Shown here: one piece after another, positions 53,108 through 64,000 of the stretch | Layout of the letters: each line of letters opens with the position of its first letter | Numbering within the stretch: position 1 is the stretch's first letter | From: Mycobacterium sp. EPa45 | GTDB lineage: Bacteria; Actinomycetota; Actinomycetes; Mycobacteriales; Mycobacteriaceae | DNA length: 64,000 nt | NCBI RefSeq assembly: GCF_001021385.1 | Contig: NZ_CP011773.1 | Location: 4,092,001-4,156,000 of the forward strand | Direction: 5' to 3' | Notes under the pieces: model-generated | Seen by the model: only the letters and a program-made list of their open reading frames with translations | Told to the model about the DNA's origin: nothing | Database searches by the model: none | Program-made: the position numbers and the translations under genes

Positions 53108-53653
53108 CTATTCAGTCAAGTAGCGCTGCAGCGTAGGACCGATCCAGTCGACGACCTCTTGACCTGTCATGGCCGCGAGCGGCGGGAACGCCAGCACGTA
53201 CCGGCACAGCGCCATTCCGAGCACCTGCGACGCTGCCAATCCAGCCCGCACCGGCGTATCGGGCGTGTCCCCGGTCGCCTTGGCCACCACCGGGCCTAGT
53301 TGTGTCGCAAAGATCGTCCGCATCCGTTCCGCCACAGCCTCATTGGTGACGCCCACACGAAGCAGGATGAGCAGTGCTTCATCGCGTTCCCAGCGCTCGA
53401 CGAAGTGAGCCGCAAGGGCGGCCCCAAGCCCGGCCACGGGCACATCGGTGAGATCGGGAAGCTCGAGGTCGAATTCTGCGGCCGCCCCGAACAGCGCCTC
53501 TTTGTTACCGAAATAGCGCATCACCATCGACGGATCGATGCCGGCGTCTGCGGCGATACCCCGGATCGTGGCCCTGTCGTAGCCGTCGGCGGCGAAGCGC
53601 TCGCGGGCCGCCGCGAGGATCACCGCCTTCGTTTCGGTCGCGGAGCGTCTCAT
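53108..53653 (-). CDS. TetR-family repressor
   Basis: A 181-residue regulator. The helix-turn-helix is RATIRGIAADAGIDPSMVMR, followed by YFGNKEALFGAAAEF. The longer frame is ignored: ATG 53653 lies seven bases after a -10 TACAAT on the minus strand with no ribosome site, so it is probably leaderless. It is divergent from the FAD monooxygenase gene and likely represses it and itself through the palindromes at 53670-53738. The inducer is unknown. Confidence 0.88.
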   Translation of the reverse strand: MRRSATETKAVILAAARERFAADGYDRATIRGIAADAGIDPSMVMRYFGNKEALFGAAAEFDLELPDLTDVPVAGLGAALAAHFVERWERDEALLILLRVGVTNEAVAERMRTIFATQLGPVVAKATGDTPDTPVRAGLAASQVLGMALCRYVLAFPPLAAMTGQEVVDWIGPTLQRYLTE

Positions 53654-53669
53654 GCCAACGATTGTAGGC

Positions 53670-53738
53670 CAACGCGCGTTGACATCGTGGCGCACCGGCG
53701 ATAACGTTTTGTCAACGGCCGTTGGCCAACAGATGTTG
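53670..53738. promoter_or_regulatory. Three related operator palindromes between tetR and monooxygenase
   Basis: Three 12-base palindromes of the form CAACx-N2-xGTTG: CAACGCGCGTTG (53670-53681), CAACGGCCGTTG (53713-53724) and CAACAGATGTTG (53727-53738). The first is close to the tetR promoter, the other two to the monooxygenase start at 53752. A larger inverted repeat TTGTCAAC/GTTGACAA (53709/53735) encloses the right pair. Confidence 0.65.
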
Positions 53739-53751
53739 ACAAGGAGGCATC

Positions 53752-54906
<1,155 letters not shown>

Positions 54907-54916
54907 CGCCTAACCG

Positions 54917-55828
54917 CTAAAACCCAAGGCGGCCAAGCTGTTTGGGATCGCGCTGCCAATTCTTGGCGATCTTGACGCGCAGATCGAGATACACCTTGGT
55001 GCCGAGCAGCTTCTCGATCTGCGTGCGGGCCACCGTCCCCACCTCTTTCAGGCGGGCGCCCCCCTTGCCGATGACGATGCCCTTCTGGCTGTCCCGCTCG
55101 ACATACAACACGGCGTGCACGTCGATCAAGGGATCATCGGCCGGGCGCCCGGTCCGTTCCTCGACCTCCTCGATCACCACCGCCAGCGAGTGCGGCAACT
55201 CGTCGCGCACACCTTCAAGCGCGGCCTCGCGGATGAGCTCGGCCATCAGTACTTCTTCGGGTTCATCGGTGAGCTCACCGTCGGGGTAGAACGCCGGGCC
55301 GGGCGGCAACTGGGCCGCCAGCAGGTCGATGAGGACGTCGACCTGGTCCCCTCGTGTCGCCGACACCGGGACGATCTCGGCTGCGGTGTCACCAACGAGC
55401 TGGTGAACCGCGATCAGCTGTGCGGCGACCCGATCCTTGGCCACCTTGTCGATCTTGGTGACAATGACGACGAGCGTGGTGCGAGGCGCGACGTCCCGAA
55501 TCTGTTCGTAGATCCACCGGTCGCCGGGCCCGATGTTCTCGTCGGCGGGGATGCACAGCCCGATGACGTCGACTTCGGAGTAGGTGTCACGGACCAGGTC
55601 GTTGAGCCGCTTGCCCAGCAGGGTGCGCGGGCGGTGCAGTCCCGGGGTGTCGACCAGGACGATCTGGAAGTCGGGCCGGTGCACGATGCCGCGGATGGTG
55701 TGCCGGGTGGTCTGCGGCTGGTCGGCGGTGATCGCCACCTTGGCGCCCACCAGGGCGTTGGTCAGCGTGGACTTCCCGGTGTTGGGCCGGCCGACCAGAC
55801 AGACGAAGCCGGAACGGAATTCGCTCAT
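54917..55828 (-). CDS. era: GTPase Era
   Basis: A 303-residue Era. G1 is VGRPNTGKSTLTNALVG, G3 DTPGLHRPR, and G4 is TKID rather than the usual NKxD. The C-terminal KH domain includes GIVIGKGGARLKEVG. Era helps assemble the 30S ribosomal subunit by binding the 16S rRNA end. ATG 55828 overlaps the preceding gene stop as ATGA, so it is the end of a coupled cluster phoH-ybeY-corC-cdd-like-era. Confidence 0.93.
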   Translation of the reverse strand: MSEFRSGFVCLVGRPNTGKSTLTNALVGAKVAITADQPQTTRHTIRGIVHRPDFQIVLVDTPGLHRPRTLLGKRLNDLVRDTYSEVDVIGLCIPADENIGPGDRWIYEQIRDVAPRTTLVVIVTKIDKVAKDRVAAQLIAVHQLVGDTAAEIVPVSATRGDQVDVLIDLLAAQLPPGPAFYPDGELTDEPEEVLMAELIREAALEGVRDELPHSLAVVIEEVEERTGRPADDPLIDVHAVLYVERDSQKGIVIGKGGARLKEVGTVARTQIEKLLGTKVYLDLRVKIAKNWQRDPKQLGRLGF

Positions 55829-56145
55829 CTCAGCGCCCCGCAGCGATCGGTGATGATGATCGCCGCGTCCGGAGACAGTTCCTTCACCGCTGCCAGACCG
55901 CCGTCATCGGCTGATCCGCCGACCAGCACGGCTGCCTCGAAACCCGTTGCCCCACTGGAGACTGCGGCGGCGACCGCGGCTTGCAGGCCGGTCAGTCGCA
56001 ATGCCGACAGGGCGACCGGGGCGCCGGCGTAGGTGCGGCCGTCGAGGTCGCGTACCGCGGCACCCTCGGAAGTTTCAGCGCGCCCCATCGCGCCACGCGC
56101 GAGCACCACCAGCTTGGCGTCTTCGTCCTCGAGCGCGTCACTCAT
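55825..56145 (-). CDS. Degenerate cytidine-deaminase-like protein (Rv2365c-like)
   Basis: A 106-residue protein with the fold-order of cytidine deaminase: [20 protein letters not shown] resembles the CDA strand-helix. The catalytic Cys/His-Ala-Glu motif is replaced by LQA, and the PCxxC zinc pair is missing, so it should be catalytically inactive. In Bacillus the order ybeY-dgkA-cdd-era is known, and this gene sits exactly at the cdd position. ATG 56145 overlaps corC by eight bases and era by four. Possibly a structural or regulatory relic. Confidence 0.75.
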   Translation of the reverse strand: MSDALEDEDAKLVVLARGAMGRAETSEGAAVRDLDGRTYAGAPVALSALRLTGLQAAVAAAVSSGATGFEAAVLVGGSADDGGLAAVKELSPDAAIIITDRCGALR

Positions 56146-57430
56146 CCTCGTCGCTTCCTTCCCGCTCGGTCCGGCTGACCAGCACCGTGCCGATACGGAG
56201 CCGGCCTCGGTGGTCCCGGCCACCCTCGGCCTGCAGCCGTAGCCCGTGGGAGACGACCTCGGCCCCGGGCAGCGGCACCCTGCCGAGTTCGAGGGCCAGA
56301 AGACCGCCAACGGTGTCGACGTCGAGGTCCTCCTCGAATTCGACGTTGTACAGCTCGCCGACGTCCTCGATCGGCAATCGGGCCGAGACCCGAAACTTGT
56401 TGTCGTCCAATTCCTCGACGGGCGCCACCTCGCGGGTGTCGTACTCGTCGGCGATCTCGCCGACGATCTCTTCGAGGACGTCCTCGATGGTGACCAGGCC
56501 CGCGATAGCGCCGTACTCGTCGACCAGCAAAGCCATGTGGTTGCGGTCGCGCTGCATCTCGCGCAGCAGCTCATCGAGCGGTTTGGAGTCCGGAACGAAC
56601 ACCGCGGGGCGCATGATGTCGGCCACCTTGGTGCCGCGGCCGCTGTCGGCCGAGTAATAGGTCCGCTGGACAAGGTCTTTGAGGTAAACCACGCCCACGA
56701 CGTCGTCGACATTCTCCCCGATCACCGGGATCCGCGAGTAGCCACTGCGCACCGCCAGAGACGTCGCCTGGCTGGCCGACTTGTCGTTCTCGATCCACAC
56801 CATTTCGGTGCGCGGGACCATCACCTCACGCGCCGGGGTGTCACCGAGTTCGAAGACCGATTGGATCATCCGGCGTTCGTCGTCGGCCACCACACCGCGC
56901 TGCTGCGCCAGATCGACCACCTCACGCAGCTCGATCTCGGAGGCGAACGGTCCGTTGCGGAAGCCCCGGCCCGGAGTGAGCGCGTTGCCGATCACGATGA
57001 GCAACCTGCTGATCGGAGTGAGGAGCACCGAAATGGCTTGCAGCGGAACCGCCGACGCCAATGCGATCACGTAGGCGTTCTGCCTGCCGATGGTCCGCGG
57101 TCCCACGCCCATGGCGACGAAGCTCGCGACCGTCATGATCGCCGCCGCGACGACCAGCCCCCATTTCAGGCCGAGGTCATCCCACAGGAAGGCGACCAGC
57201 AGCACGGTCGCGGCGGCCTCGCACGCAATACGCAGCAGGACAACGAGATTGATGTAGCGTGGGCGCTCGGCCATGACCCTGGCCAATCGCAGCGCACCGG
57301 GCCGCTCGTCGCGCACCAATTCCTCGACCCGGGCCACCGACACCGTGCTGATCGCTGCGTCGATCGCGGCGAACAGACCGCCCAGCCCAACCAGCGCGAT
57401 GGCGCCGAGCAGCGCACTCCATCCGGTCAC
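56138..57430 (-). CDS. CorC/HlyC-family membrane protein with CBS domains
   Basis: A 430-residue protein. The N-terminal DUF21/CNNM-type membrane domain has about four helices ([20 protein letters not shown]). A CBS pair follows ([40 protein letters not shown]), then a C-terminal CorC_HlyC domain. Such proteins affect magnesium or cobalt handling. GTG 57430 overlaps the ybeY stop as GTGA. Matches what I recall as Rv2366c. Confidence 0.92.
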   Translation of the reverse strand: MTGWSALLGAIALVGLGGLFAAIDAAISTVSVARVEELVRDERPGALRLARVMAERPRYINLVVLLRIACEAAATVLLVAFLWDDLGLKWGLVVAAAIMTVASFVAMGVGPRTIGRQNAYVIALASAVPLQAISVLLTPISRLLIVIGNALTPGRGFRNGPFASEIELREVVDLAQQRGVVADDERRMIQSVFELGDTPAREVMVPRTEMVWIENDKSASQATSLAVRSGYSRIPVIGENVDDVVGVVYLKDLVQRTYYSADSGRGTKVADIMRPAVFVPDSKPLDELLREMQRDRNHMALLVDEYGAIAGLVTIEDVLEEIVGEIADEYDTREVAPVEELDDNKFRVSARLPIEDVGELYNVEFEEDLDVDTVGGLLALELGRVPLPGAEVVSHGLRLQAEGGRDHRGRLRIGTVLVSRTEREGSDEDE

Positions 57431-57963
57431 GGTTGGTCGAAATACCGTGACTTGTCGAGCAGTCGCCGGTCCTTCTCGTTCTGCCGATCCTGGTGATACG
57501 CCTCGACCTGCTCGGCCACCCACTCCTCGAGGAGCTTGCGCTGCAGGTCGAACATTTCCTTTTCCTCGGCCGGCTCGGCGTGGTCGTACCCCAGCAGGTG
57601 CAGCACGCCGTGCACGGTGAGCAGCGCCAGCTCCTGACCGAGGCTGTGCCCGGCGGAGGCCGCCTGGTCGGCGGCGAACTGCGGGCACAGCACGATGTCA
57701 CCGAGCATCGACGGCCCCGGCTCGGGCGCGTCCGGGCGTCCGCCGGGCTCGAGCTCGTCCATCGGGAAGCTCATCACGTCGGTGGGGCCGGGCAGGTCCA
57801 TCCACCGCATGTGCAGATCGGCCATCGCGTTGGTGTCCAGCAACACCATCGACAGCTCGGCGGCCGGGTTGACGTCCATACGACGGATCACAAAACGCGC
57901 GACGCTGATCAGTTCCTCTTCGGAAACGTCGAGGCCGGATTCGTTGGAAACCTCGATAGTCAT
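57427..57963 (-). CDS. ybeY: Endoribonuclease YbeY
   Basis: A 178-residue metalloprotein. The zinc motif [11 protein letters not shown] (HxxxHxxGYDH) near residue 125 is intact. It takes part in 16S rRNA 3'-end maturation and ribosome quality control, together with Era. It sits seven bases after phoH and overlaps corC. The C-terminal extension of about 30 charged residues ([18 protein letters not shown]) is longer than in short homologues. Confidence 0.93.
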   Translation of the reverse strand: MTIEVSNESGLDVSEEELISVARFVIRRMDVNPAAELSMVLLDTNAMADLHMRWMDLPGPTDVMSFPMDELEPGGRPDAPEPGPSMLGDIVLCPQFAADQAASAGHSLGQELALLTVHGVLHLLGYDHAEPAEEKEMFDLQRKLLEEWVAEQVEAYHQDRQNEKDRRLLDKSRYFDQP

Positions 57964-57970
57964 CTGACCC

Positions 57971-58999
<1,029 letters not shown>

Positions 59000-59079
59000 G
59001 TGGTCTTCGAAGCCTGCTTCCTGGGTTCCGGTTGGGTCGAAACACCAGTTTACCGTCCGAACGGCGCGCCTCCCACTGG

Positions 59080-59490
59080 TTAACCCACACTCTGAGTGAA
59101 CGCCTGATGGGTCAGCGCCGAGTTCATGAAGTCCCGGAAGTGCAGCCACTTGCCGTCGCGCAGCGTGATGATGTGGGCGAATTCCGACTCCCAGGTGCGC
59201 CCGGTCGCGGGCCGGCGAAACGTCTGATGCCCCCAGACCGCCAGGTTGTCGCCGTCGCCGATGAACAGCCACGGCTCCATCGCCACGATCTCGACGTGCG
59301 CGCCCACGGTGCTGAAGAACTCTGTTGCCGCCTCGATGCCGTGGTAATCCCCGGCGTAGGGAATGGCGTCGCTGCCGTAGTAAGTGATGCGGACTTCGGG
59401 ATCCATGTGGCTCAGCGCCGTCATCAGATCACCGGCCGGTACCGCCGCATAGATGGCCCGGGTGGCGGCGATGTTCGTGGCTTCGCTCAT
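59080..59490 (-). CDS. SnoaL-like protein (NTF2 fold)
   Basis: A 136-residue protein: an opening helix ATRAIYAAVPAGDLMTALS, followed by the cone-forming strands (YYGSDAIPYAGDYHGIEAAT; GRTWESEFAHIITLRDGKW). SnoaL-like proteins are isomerases, dehydratases or ligand-binding proteins. ATG 59490 overlaps the P450 stop as ATGA, so the two are made together and probably act on the same compound. Confidence 0.85.
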   Translation of the reverse strand: MSEATNIAATRAIYAAVPAGDLMTALSHMDPEVRITYYGSDAIPYAGDYHGIEAATEFFSTVGAHVEIVAMEPWLFIGDGDNLAVWGHQTFRRPATGRTWESEFAHIITLRDGKWLHFRDFMNSALTHQAFTQSVG

Positions 59491-60725
59491 CGGATCAGCT
59501 GCAACGGAAGGCGGACGAAGCCGTGCGTGAGCAGGCTGGCAGTCTGCCGCTCGGCGGGTTCCTCGGACAGGCCGATCACGCAGTAGCGGTCCAGCACTGC
59601 GTTGACGACCGCCAACACCTCGAGCCGCGCCAGCGGTGCACCCAGGCAGAAGTGCAGGCCGTGACCGAAGGCCAGATGCTGGCGGATGTTGGCCCGGTCC
59701 AGGTCCAGGCGTTCGGGATCGTCGAAGACGGCCGGGTCGTGGTTGGCCGATCCGAAGAACAGGGCCACCCACTCCCCCTTCTTGATCCGGGCGCCATCGA
59801 TCTCGACGTCGCGGGTCGCGATGCGGAACAACCGTTGTGGCCCGGTGAGCCGCGCCACCTCCTCGATGAAGGTGCTCACCAATGAGCGGTCGGCCCGCAG
59901 CCGGGCCGTCACCGCAGGCTCTCGCGCCATCGCGTGCAGGACGCTGCCGATCAGGTAGGTCGTCGTCTCACTGCCGGCCACCACCAGCGTCACGCACAGC
60001 CGCACGATCTGCTCCGGAGTGAGACGCTGCCCGTCGAGTTCGGCCCGCAGCAGTGCCGAGATCAAGTCCTCGGCGTCCTCGACGTCCTGCGAATCATCAA
60101 GGCGGGCACTGTGTTCGGTCACCCTTTCGGTGAACGCGGCCACCATGTCGGCGTTGCTCGCCATCCGCTCATCGGGTGTCATCGTCGACGACAGCATGAA
60201 GGCATTGGCCCAGTTCTTGAATCGGACGTGGTCACCGTCGCGCAGGCCCAACAGCCGGACCATTGCGCGGGTGGGCACCTCGTCGGCGAACTTCATGACG
60301 TCGGGGTCGCCGCCGCCGGTGCGGGCATCGAAATCGGCGAGCAGGGCCGGCACCAGTTCGGTGAGCCAGTTCTCGAGACGGCGGATGCGCCGCGGTGAGA
60401 ATGCCTGACTGACCAGTTTGCGTTCGCCGGTGTGCGCGGGCGGGTCGGTGTTGACCAGCATCAGGCTCGGGGCCGACGACGCCTCCTGGATGGGGTCGCG
60501 GGAGGAGAACGTCTCGCCGTCGCGAGCGGCCGCGAGCACCTGGTCATGGCGGAACAACGCCCAGGCGGTGACCGGCTCGTCGGCGCCGGGCACGGTGCCG
60601 GGCGGCCAGTCCTGGTAACCCGCGACCGGCGAAGAGCCCCGCAGTTGCTCGAAGAGCGGATAGGGATTCGCGATCCCCTCCGGGGTGGTGAGCAGGTGCA
60701 GCGCAGAGGCGGTCGTCGAGGTCAT
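59487..60725 (-). CDS. Cytochrome P450
   Basis: A 412-residue bacterial class I P450. The I-helix is TLVVAGSETTTYLIG; the ExxR pair is FIEEVARL; the haem-binding loop is FGHGLHFCLGAPLARLE with the axial cysteine near residue 359. It needs separate ferredoxin partners, none of which is adjacent. ATG 60725 is used; longer frames run into the divergent regulator. It is the first gene of a P450-SnoaL unit and divergent from the LuxR regulator. Confidence 0.93.
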   Translation of the reverse strand: MTSTTASALHLLTTPEGIANPYPLFEQLRGSSPVAGYQDWPPGTVPGADEPVTAWALFRHDQVLAAARDGETFSSRDPIQEASSAPSLMLVNTDPPAHTGERKLVSQAFSPRRIRRLENWLTELVPALLADFDARTGGGDPDVMKFADEVPTRAMVRLLGLRDGDHVRFKNWANAFMLSSTMTPDERMASNADMVAAFTERVTEHSARLDDSQDVEDAEDLISALLRAELDGQRLTPEQIVRLCVTLVVAGSETTTYLIGSVLHAMAREPAVTARLRADRSLVSTFIEEVARLTGPQRLFRIATRDVEIDGARIKKGEWVALFFGSANHDPAVFDDPERLDLDRANIRQHLAFGHGLHFCLGAPLARLEVLAVVNAVLDRYCVIGLSEEPAERQTASLLTHGFVRLPLQLIR

Positions 60726-60778
60726 GCGAACAGCCTCAATGCTTCTGCAGGCCTGGTCGATCTCCCGATGGAGGTCAC

Positions 60779-60812
60779 TTGCGCCCCCTACGGAGCGGTT
60801 TTGCCCCCACGG
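60779..60812. promoter_or_regulatory. Direct repeats in P450-luxR gap
   Basis: TTGCGCCCCCTACGG (60779-60793) and TTGCCCCCACGG (60801-60812) are imperfect direct repeats in the 117-base divergent gap. LuxR-type activators often use repeats or dyads here, but this is a weak candidate. Confidence 0.35.
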
Positions 60813-60842
60813 CCACGATCGCGGTGAGACCATCGCCTCACT

Positions 60843-62021
60843 GTGACCACCTCCATCGACTCTTTGCCCGTGACCGCGCTGATCGACGGCAATCACCCTG
60901 GCTGGGCATCCAAAGCCCAACCAGTCAGTGCGGTATCCCGCCGCTACGACGAGGCCTGCCGGCTGGGTATCGTCGAACCTGCCGACGACCCGGTCCGGGC
61001 CGTCGCGGACACCGTCGACGCGCAGGCCACCCTGGTACGCGAGGCGCTCGAAGCGCTCGGCGACGAACAAGCGCTTGCCGCTCTGGAAGCCGTACTCGAC
61101 TTGTCCCTACTGGAACGCCAGCTGATCGAGGACAGCGCGCGGCGCCGCACCCTGGCGCTGCTGCGGGTGCAGGAAGGCTTATCCAAGCTGCGCGGCATCG
61201 ACGAGATCGCCAAGATCGTCGACCGCGCCCCGCGCGAACTGGTCGAGTCGTGCGGCTTCGACCGCGCGGTGCTGTTCCGGGTGCACCAGGGCAAAATGGT
61301 GATGGAGTCGGCGTACTTCGGCGACGACGTCGAGGGCGCCGAGAAGATGGTCGCCTTCGCCCAGTCCGTCGCCCCGCCGCTGGACCACATGCTCCTCGAA
61401 ACGCAGATGATCCGCAGGCACGCACCGGAAATCGTGCGCGACGCCCGCAACGATCCGCGCGTCAACCGCCCGATCATCGACTTCTCGCTGACCCACTCCT
61501 ACGTCGCGGCGCCCGTCATGCCGACCGGACGGGTGATCGGATTCCTGCACGCGGACCGGCTGTACTCCGGGCGCACCGTCGACGAAATCGACCGCGACAC
61601 CGTGTGGGCATTCGCCGAGGGATTCGGCTACGCCTTCGAGCGGACCGTGCTGATGGAGCGGATGCGCCGCCAGCACGCTGACGTGCGCAACGCGCTGGCC
61701 ACCGCCGAGCAAGCCGCCCAAGCCCTCCAGGACGCCGACCTGGAACTGCGCAAAGTCGAACCTGCCGAGCGCAGCACGGCCAGCCGCCGGCTGGCGGAGG
61801 TTGAATCGCGGGTGCACGAGATGCTGACCCGCCGCGAAGCCGAGGTGTTGCGGCTGATGGCCGACGGGCGCACCAACCAGCAGATCGCCGACGAACTGGT
61901 GATCACCCCCGGCACGGTGAAATCCCATGTGAAACGGGTACTTCGCAAGCTGCACGCGAGCAACCGCGCCGAGGCGGCGTCGATCTACGCGCGCTTGGCA
62001 GCCCGGCCCGATCCGGCCTGA
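60843..62021 (+). CDS. GAF-domain LuxR-type transcriptional regulator
   Basis: A 392-residue regulator. An N-terminal helical part leads to a GAF-like sensor (residues about 120-270: GFDRAVLFRVHQGKMVMESA; APVMPTGRVIGFLHADR). A coiled region links to the LuxR-type HTH near 330-390 (LTRREAEVLRLMADGRTNQQ; TVKSHVKRVLRKLHASNRAE). GTG 60843 is used. It is divergent from the P450 operon and probably controls it. The ligand is unknown. The 3' end is one base from the convergent rsmE stop. Confidence 0.9.
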   Translation: MTTSIDSLPVTALIDGNHPGWASKAQPVSAVSRRYDEACRLGIVEPADDPVRAVADTVDAQATLVREALEALGDEQALAALEAVLDLSLLERQLIEDSARRRTLALLRVQEGLSKLRGIDEIAKIVDRAPRELVESCGFDRAVLFRVHQGKMVMESAYFGDDVEGAEKMVAFAQSVAPPLDHMLLETQMIRRHAPEIVRDARNDPRVNRPIIDFSLTHSYVAAPVMPTGRVIGFLHADRLYSGRTVDEIDRDTVWAFAEGFGYAFERTVLMERMRRQHADVRNALATAEQAAQALQDADLELRKVEPAERSTASRRLAEVESRVHEMLTRREAEVLRLMADGRTNQQIADELVITPGTVKSHVKRVLRKLHASNRAEAASIYARLAARPDPA

Positions 62022-62022
62022 C

Positions 62023-62775
62023 TCAGCTGCTCGACCACCGCTCGGTGAGGACGCCGAGCGCACCAAGCGCCACCGCGGCGGCGGTTGTGGTGCGCAGCAC
62101 CGTGGGGCCGAGCCGGACGGCCGTCGCACCTGCATCGGCGAGTCGGGCGAGTTCGGTGTCGCTGATCCCGCCTTCGGGGCCCACGATCAACATGATCGAA
62201 TCCGCTTGCGCCACCGGCAGTTCCGCGAGTGGACGGTCAGCTGACTCGTGCAGCGCGAGGATCAGTCCACCGGCAGCCGCCCGCTCGGCGACCTCGCCCG
62301 CCAGAGCCGCTGTCGTCATCGGTCCGTCGATGTCCGGGATGTAGGCGCGCCGCGACTGCCGGGCCGCCGAACGGGCGACGGCACGCCAACGGCGCAGGCC
62401 CTTCTCCGCGCGCTCACCGTCCCAGCGCGCCACGCACCGGTCGGCCTGCCAGGCAATGAAGTCGTCGGCGCCGGCCTCGGTGGCCAATTCGATCGCCAGC
62501 TCAGAACGCTCGGATTTCGGAATGCCCTGCGCGATCGTCACCGGCGGATGCGGGCGCGTAGCCGTCCACCGCTGCAGCACCTGAGCCGAGAACCCGCGCT
62601 TGGTGGTCTCGTCGACCTCGCAGCGGGCCAGGGTGCCCGCGCCGTCGGAAAGGACCAGTCGCTCCCCGGGCCGGATGCGCCGGACCGTGGCGGCGTGGAA
62701 ACCCTCGTCGCCGTCGACGACAGCACACTGACCGACCGCCGGGATGGCGTCGGCGTAGAACAGCGTGTCGGCCAA
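62023..62775 (-). CDS. rsmE: 16S rRNA (uracil-1498-N3)-methyltransferase RsmE
   Basis: A 250-residue SPOUT methyltransferase. The PUA-like N-terminus is followed by [20 protein letters not shown] and the knot motif [19 protein letters not shown] plus [12 protein letters not shown]. It methylates U1498 in 16S rRNA with AdoMet. It begins three bases after the dnaJ2 stop, so it is the third gene in the hrcA-dnaJ2-rsmE unit. Confidence 0.94.
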   Translation of the reverse strand: MADTLFYADAIPAVGQCAVVDGDEGFHAATVRRIRPGERLVLSDGAGTLARCEVDETTKRGFSAQVLQRWTATRPHPPVTIAQGIPKSERSELAIELATEAGADDFIAWQADRCVARWDGERAEKGLRRWRAVARSAARQSRRAYIPDIDGPMTTAALAGEVAERAAAGGLILALHESADRPLAELPVAQADSIMLIVGPEGGISDTELARLADAGATAVRLGPTVLRTTTAAAVALGALGVLTERWSSS

Positions 62776-62778
62776 CGC

Positions 62779-63921
62779 CTAACGGCCGCTGAATGTCTCG
62801 CGCAGCCGGCTGAACAGTCCGCCGGCATTGCCGGCCACGGCGTGCGTGGATTTGACCTCGGGTTCGGCGTGGCTGCGGGCTTTGAACTCGCCGAGCAGTT
62901 CCTTGGCACGCGCATCGAGCTTGCCGGGCACCGTGACCTCGATGTGCGCGTGCAGGTCACCCCGCACACCCGAACGCAGATGCGGCATGCCGTGCCCGCG
63001 CAACGTCGTCACCGAGCCGGGTTGGGTCCCCGGCGGGATGGTGATCTCGGTCAGTCCGTCGAGGATGCCGTCGACGGTGACCGAGGTGCCGAGCGCGGCG
63101 TCGACCATCGGCACCGACACGGTGCAGTGCAGGTCGTCGCCATCGCGGACGAAGACGTCGTGTTGCTGCTCGTGAACCTCGACATAGAGGTCGCCTGCCG
63201 GACCGCCGCCCGGGCCGACCTCGCCCTGCGCAGCCAGCCGGACCCGCATGCCGTCACCGACCCCGGCCGGGATCTTCACGCTGATCTCGCGGCGGGCACG
63301 CACCCGTCCGTCACCGGCGCACCGGTGGCACGGGTCGGGGATGACCTCTCCGACACCGCGGCAGGTCGGACACGGTCGCGACGTCATGACCTGCCCCAGC
63401 AGGGAACGCTGCACCGACTGCACCTCGCCGCGCCCGCCGCAGGTGTCGCAGGCCACCGGGCTGGAGTTGCCGTGGGTTCCCTTGCCCTGGCACACATCAC
63501 AGAGCACTGCGGTGTCGACGGTGACCTGCTTGGTGACTCCGGTCGCGCACTCCGCCAGGTCCAGCCGCATCCGCAGCAGTGAATCCGAGCCGGGCCGCAC
63601 CCGGCCGATCGGACCGCGCGATCCGCCGCCACCGCCGAAGAACGCCTCGAACACGTCACCCAGACCGCCGAAGCCGCTGAATCCGTTGGCGGCCGACGCG
63701 GCGCCTTCCAACGGGTCGCCGCCCAGGTCGACGATCCGCCGCTTCTCCGGATCGGACAGCACCTCGTACGCGGCGCTGATCTCCTTGAACTTGTGCTGCG
63801 CTTCCTCGTCCGGATTGACGTCGGGATGGTATTCGCGGGCCAGCTTTCGATAGGCGCGCTTGATCTCCTGATCACTGGCGCCCTTGCTCACCCCGAGCAA
63901 GCCGTAGTAGTCCCGTGCCAC
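62779..63921 (-). CDS. dnaJ2: Chaperone DnaJ2
   Basis: A 380-residue DnaJ. J-domain with [12 protein letters not shown] (HPD); a Gly/Phe-rich part [20 protein letters not shown]; four CxxCxGxG zinc repeats ([32 protein letters not shown]). It hands substrates to DnaK. GTG 63921 is the start, 26 bases after the hrcA stop. In mycobacteria dnaJ2 lies in the hrcA heat-shock unit. Confidence 0.95.
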   Translation of the reverse strand: MARDYYGLLGVSKGASDQEIKRAYRKLAREYHPDVNPDEEAQHKFKEISAAYEVLSDPEKRRIVDLGGDPLEGAASAANGFSGFGGLGDVFEAFFGGGGGSRGPIGRVRPGSDSLLRMRLDLAECATGVTKQVTVDTAVLCDVCQGKGTHGNSSPVACDTCGGRGEVQSVQRSLLGQVMTSRPCPTCRGVGEVIPDPCHRCAGDGRVRARREISVKIPAGVGDGMRVRLAAQGEVGPGGGPAGDLYVEVHEQQHDVFVRDGDDLHCTVSVPMVDAALGTSVTVDGILDGLTEITIPPGTQPGSVTTLRGHGMPHLRSGVRGDLHAHIEVTVPGKLDARAKELLGEFKARSHAEPEVKSTHAVAGNAGGLFSRLRETFSGR

Positions 63922-63947
63922 TCTTGACCTTTCGAATTCCCCGGCGG

Positions 63948-64000
63948 CTAGCCGGCTCGGTGTCCTAGGACATCGCCGATATACATCGCAACCGCCGCGA
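63948..64000 (-). CDS. hrcA: HrcA heat-shock repressor, C-terminal end only
   Basis: The last 16 codons of a minus-strand frame ([16 protein letters not shown], then TAG at 63948-63950) run in from the right edge. The wording [10 protein letters not shown] matches the HrcA C-terminus, and hrcA upstream of dnaJ2 is the standard mycobacterial order. Only this piece is visible, so the identification leans on context. Confidence 0.75.
   Translation of the reverse strand, partial: AAVAMYIGDVLGHRAG

Overview
The window is high-GC chromosomal DNA from a mycobacterium, most likely an environmental Mycolicibacterium-type species. The evidence is a PE-PPE-domain hydrolase, a PGRS repeat protein, several F420/FMN luciferase-like oxidoreductases, the uspABC sugar transporter, the smtB-zur pair, a long-form decaprenyl-diphosphate-synthase-type UppS, and a dnaJ2/hrcA end. 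Many genes follow the order I recall for the M. tuberculosis Rv2314c-Rv2374c interval, with accessory genes inserted. No database search was possible; family names come from reading motifs.

Layout. Positions 1-9.3 kb are mostly accessory: the 3' end of an SMC-like (JetC/MksB, Wadjet-type) ATPase, a PE-PPE hydrolase, a lipoprotein, an alkanesulfonate-monooxygenase-like enzyme, two small stress/membrane genes, an MDR oxidoreductase, a truncated aldehyde dehydrogenase start, a PGRS protein lacking a PE domain, a CAT-anticodon tRNA and a threonine aldolase. A degenerate copy of that tRNA's 3' part lies directly at the broken end of the aldehyde dehydrogenase, so the 1.8 kb PGRS segment looks like an old tRNA-targeted insertion.

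Positions 9.2-21.7 kb hold tldD/tldE with a CxxC AhpD-like gene, uspABC, a two-gene ECF transporter (S-A-A' fusion plus T), a MarR regulator with a clear operator, an MFS exporter and an LLM oxidoreductase. Positions 21.7-38.6 kb carry a VIT1-bestrophin pair, an acyl-CoA-oxidase-like enzyme, a large MASE1-PAS-GGDEF-EAL protein, a cytochrome-oxidase-subunit III/IV-like membrane operon, a PaaK-like ligase, a P-type ATPase coupled to an LLM enzyme, an alpha/beta hydrolase and a beta-CASP nuclease. At 38.6-40.1 kb an IS110-family element, with a long untranslated end that could encode a bridge RNA, sits next to a glycine-rich remnant and tRNA-Asn.

Positions 40.3-64 kb are mostly core housekeeping: dnaG-dgt, a TPM-domain protein, glyS, smtB-zur, uppS-recO, amiA2, era, a decayed cytidine-deaminase-like gene, corC, ybeY, phoH, rsmE, dnaJ2 and hrcA. 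Two accessory regulator/oxygenase pairs are inserted: tetR-FAD monooxygenase with three related operator palindromes, and P450-SnoaL opposite a GAF-LuxR regulator. Tight 1-14 nt overlaps (often ATGA or GTGA) tie many neighbours into translationally coupled operons.
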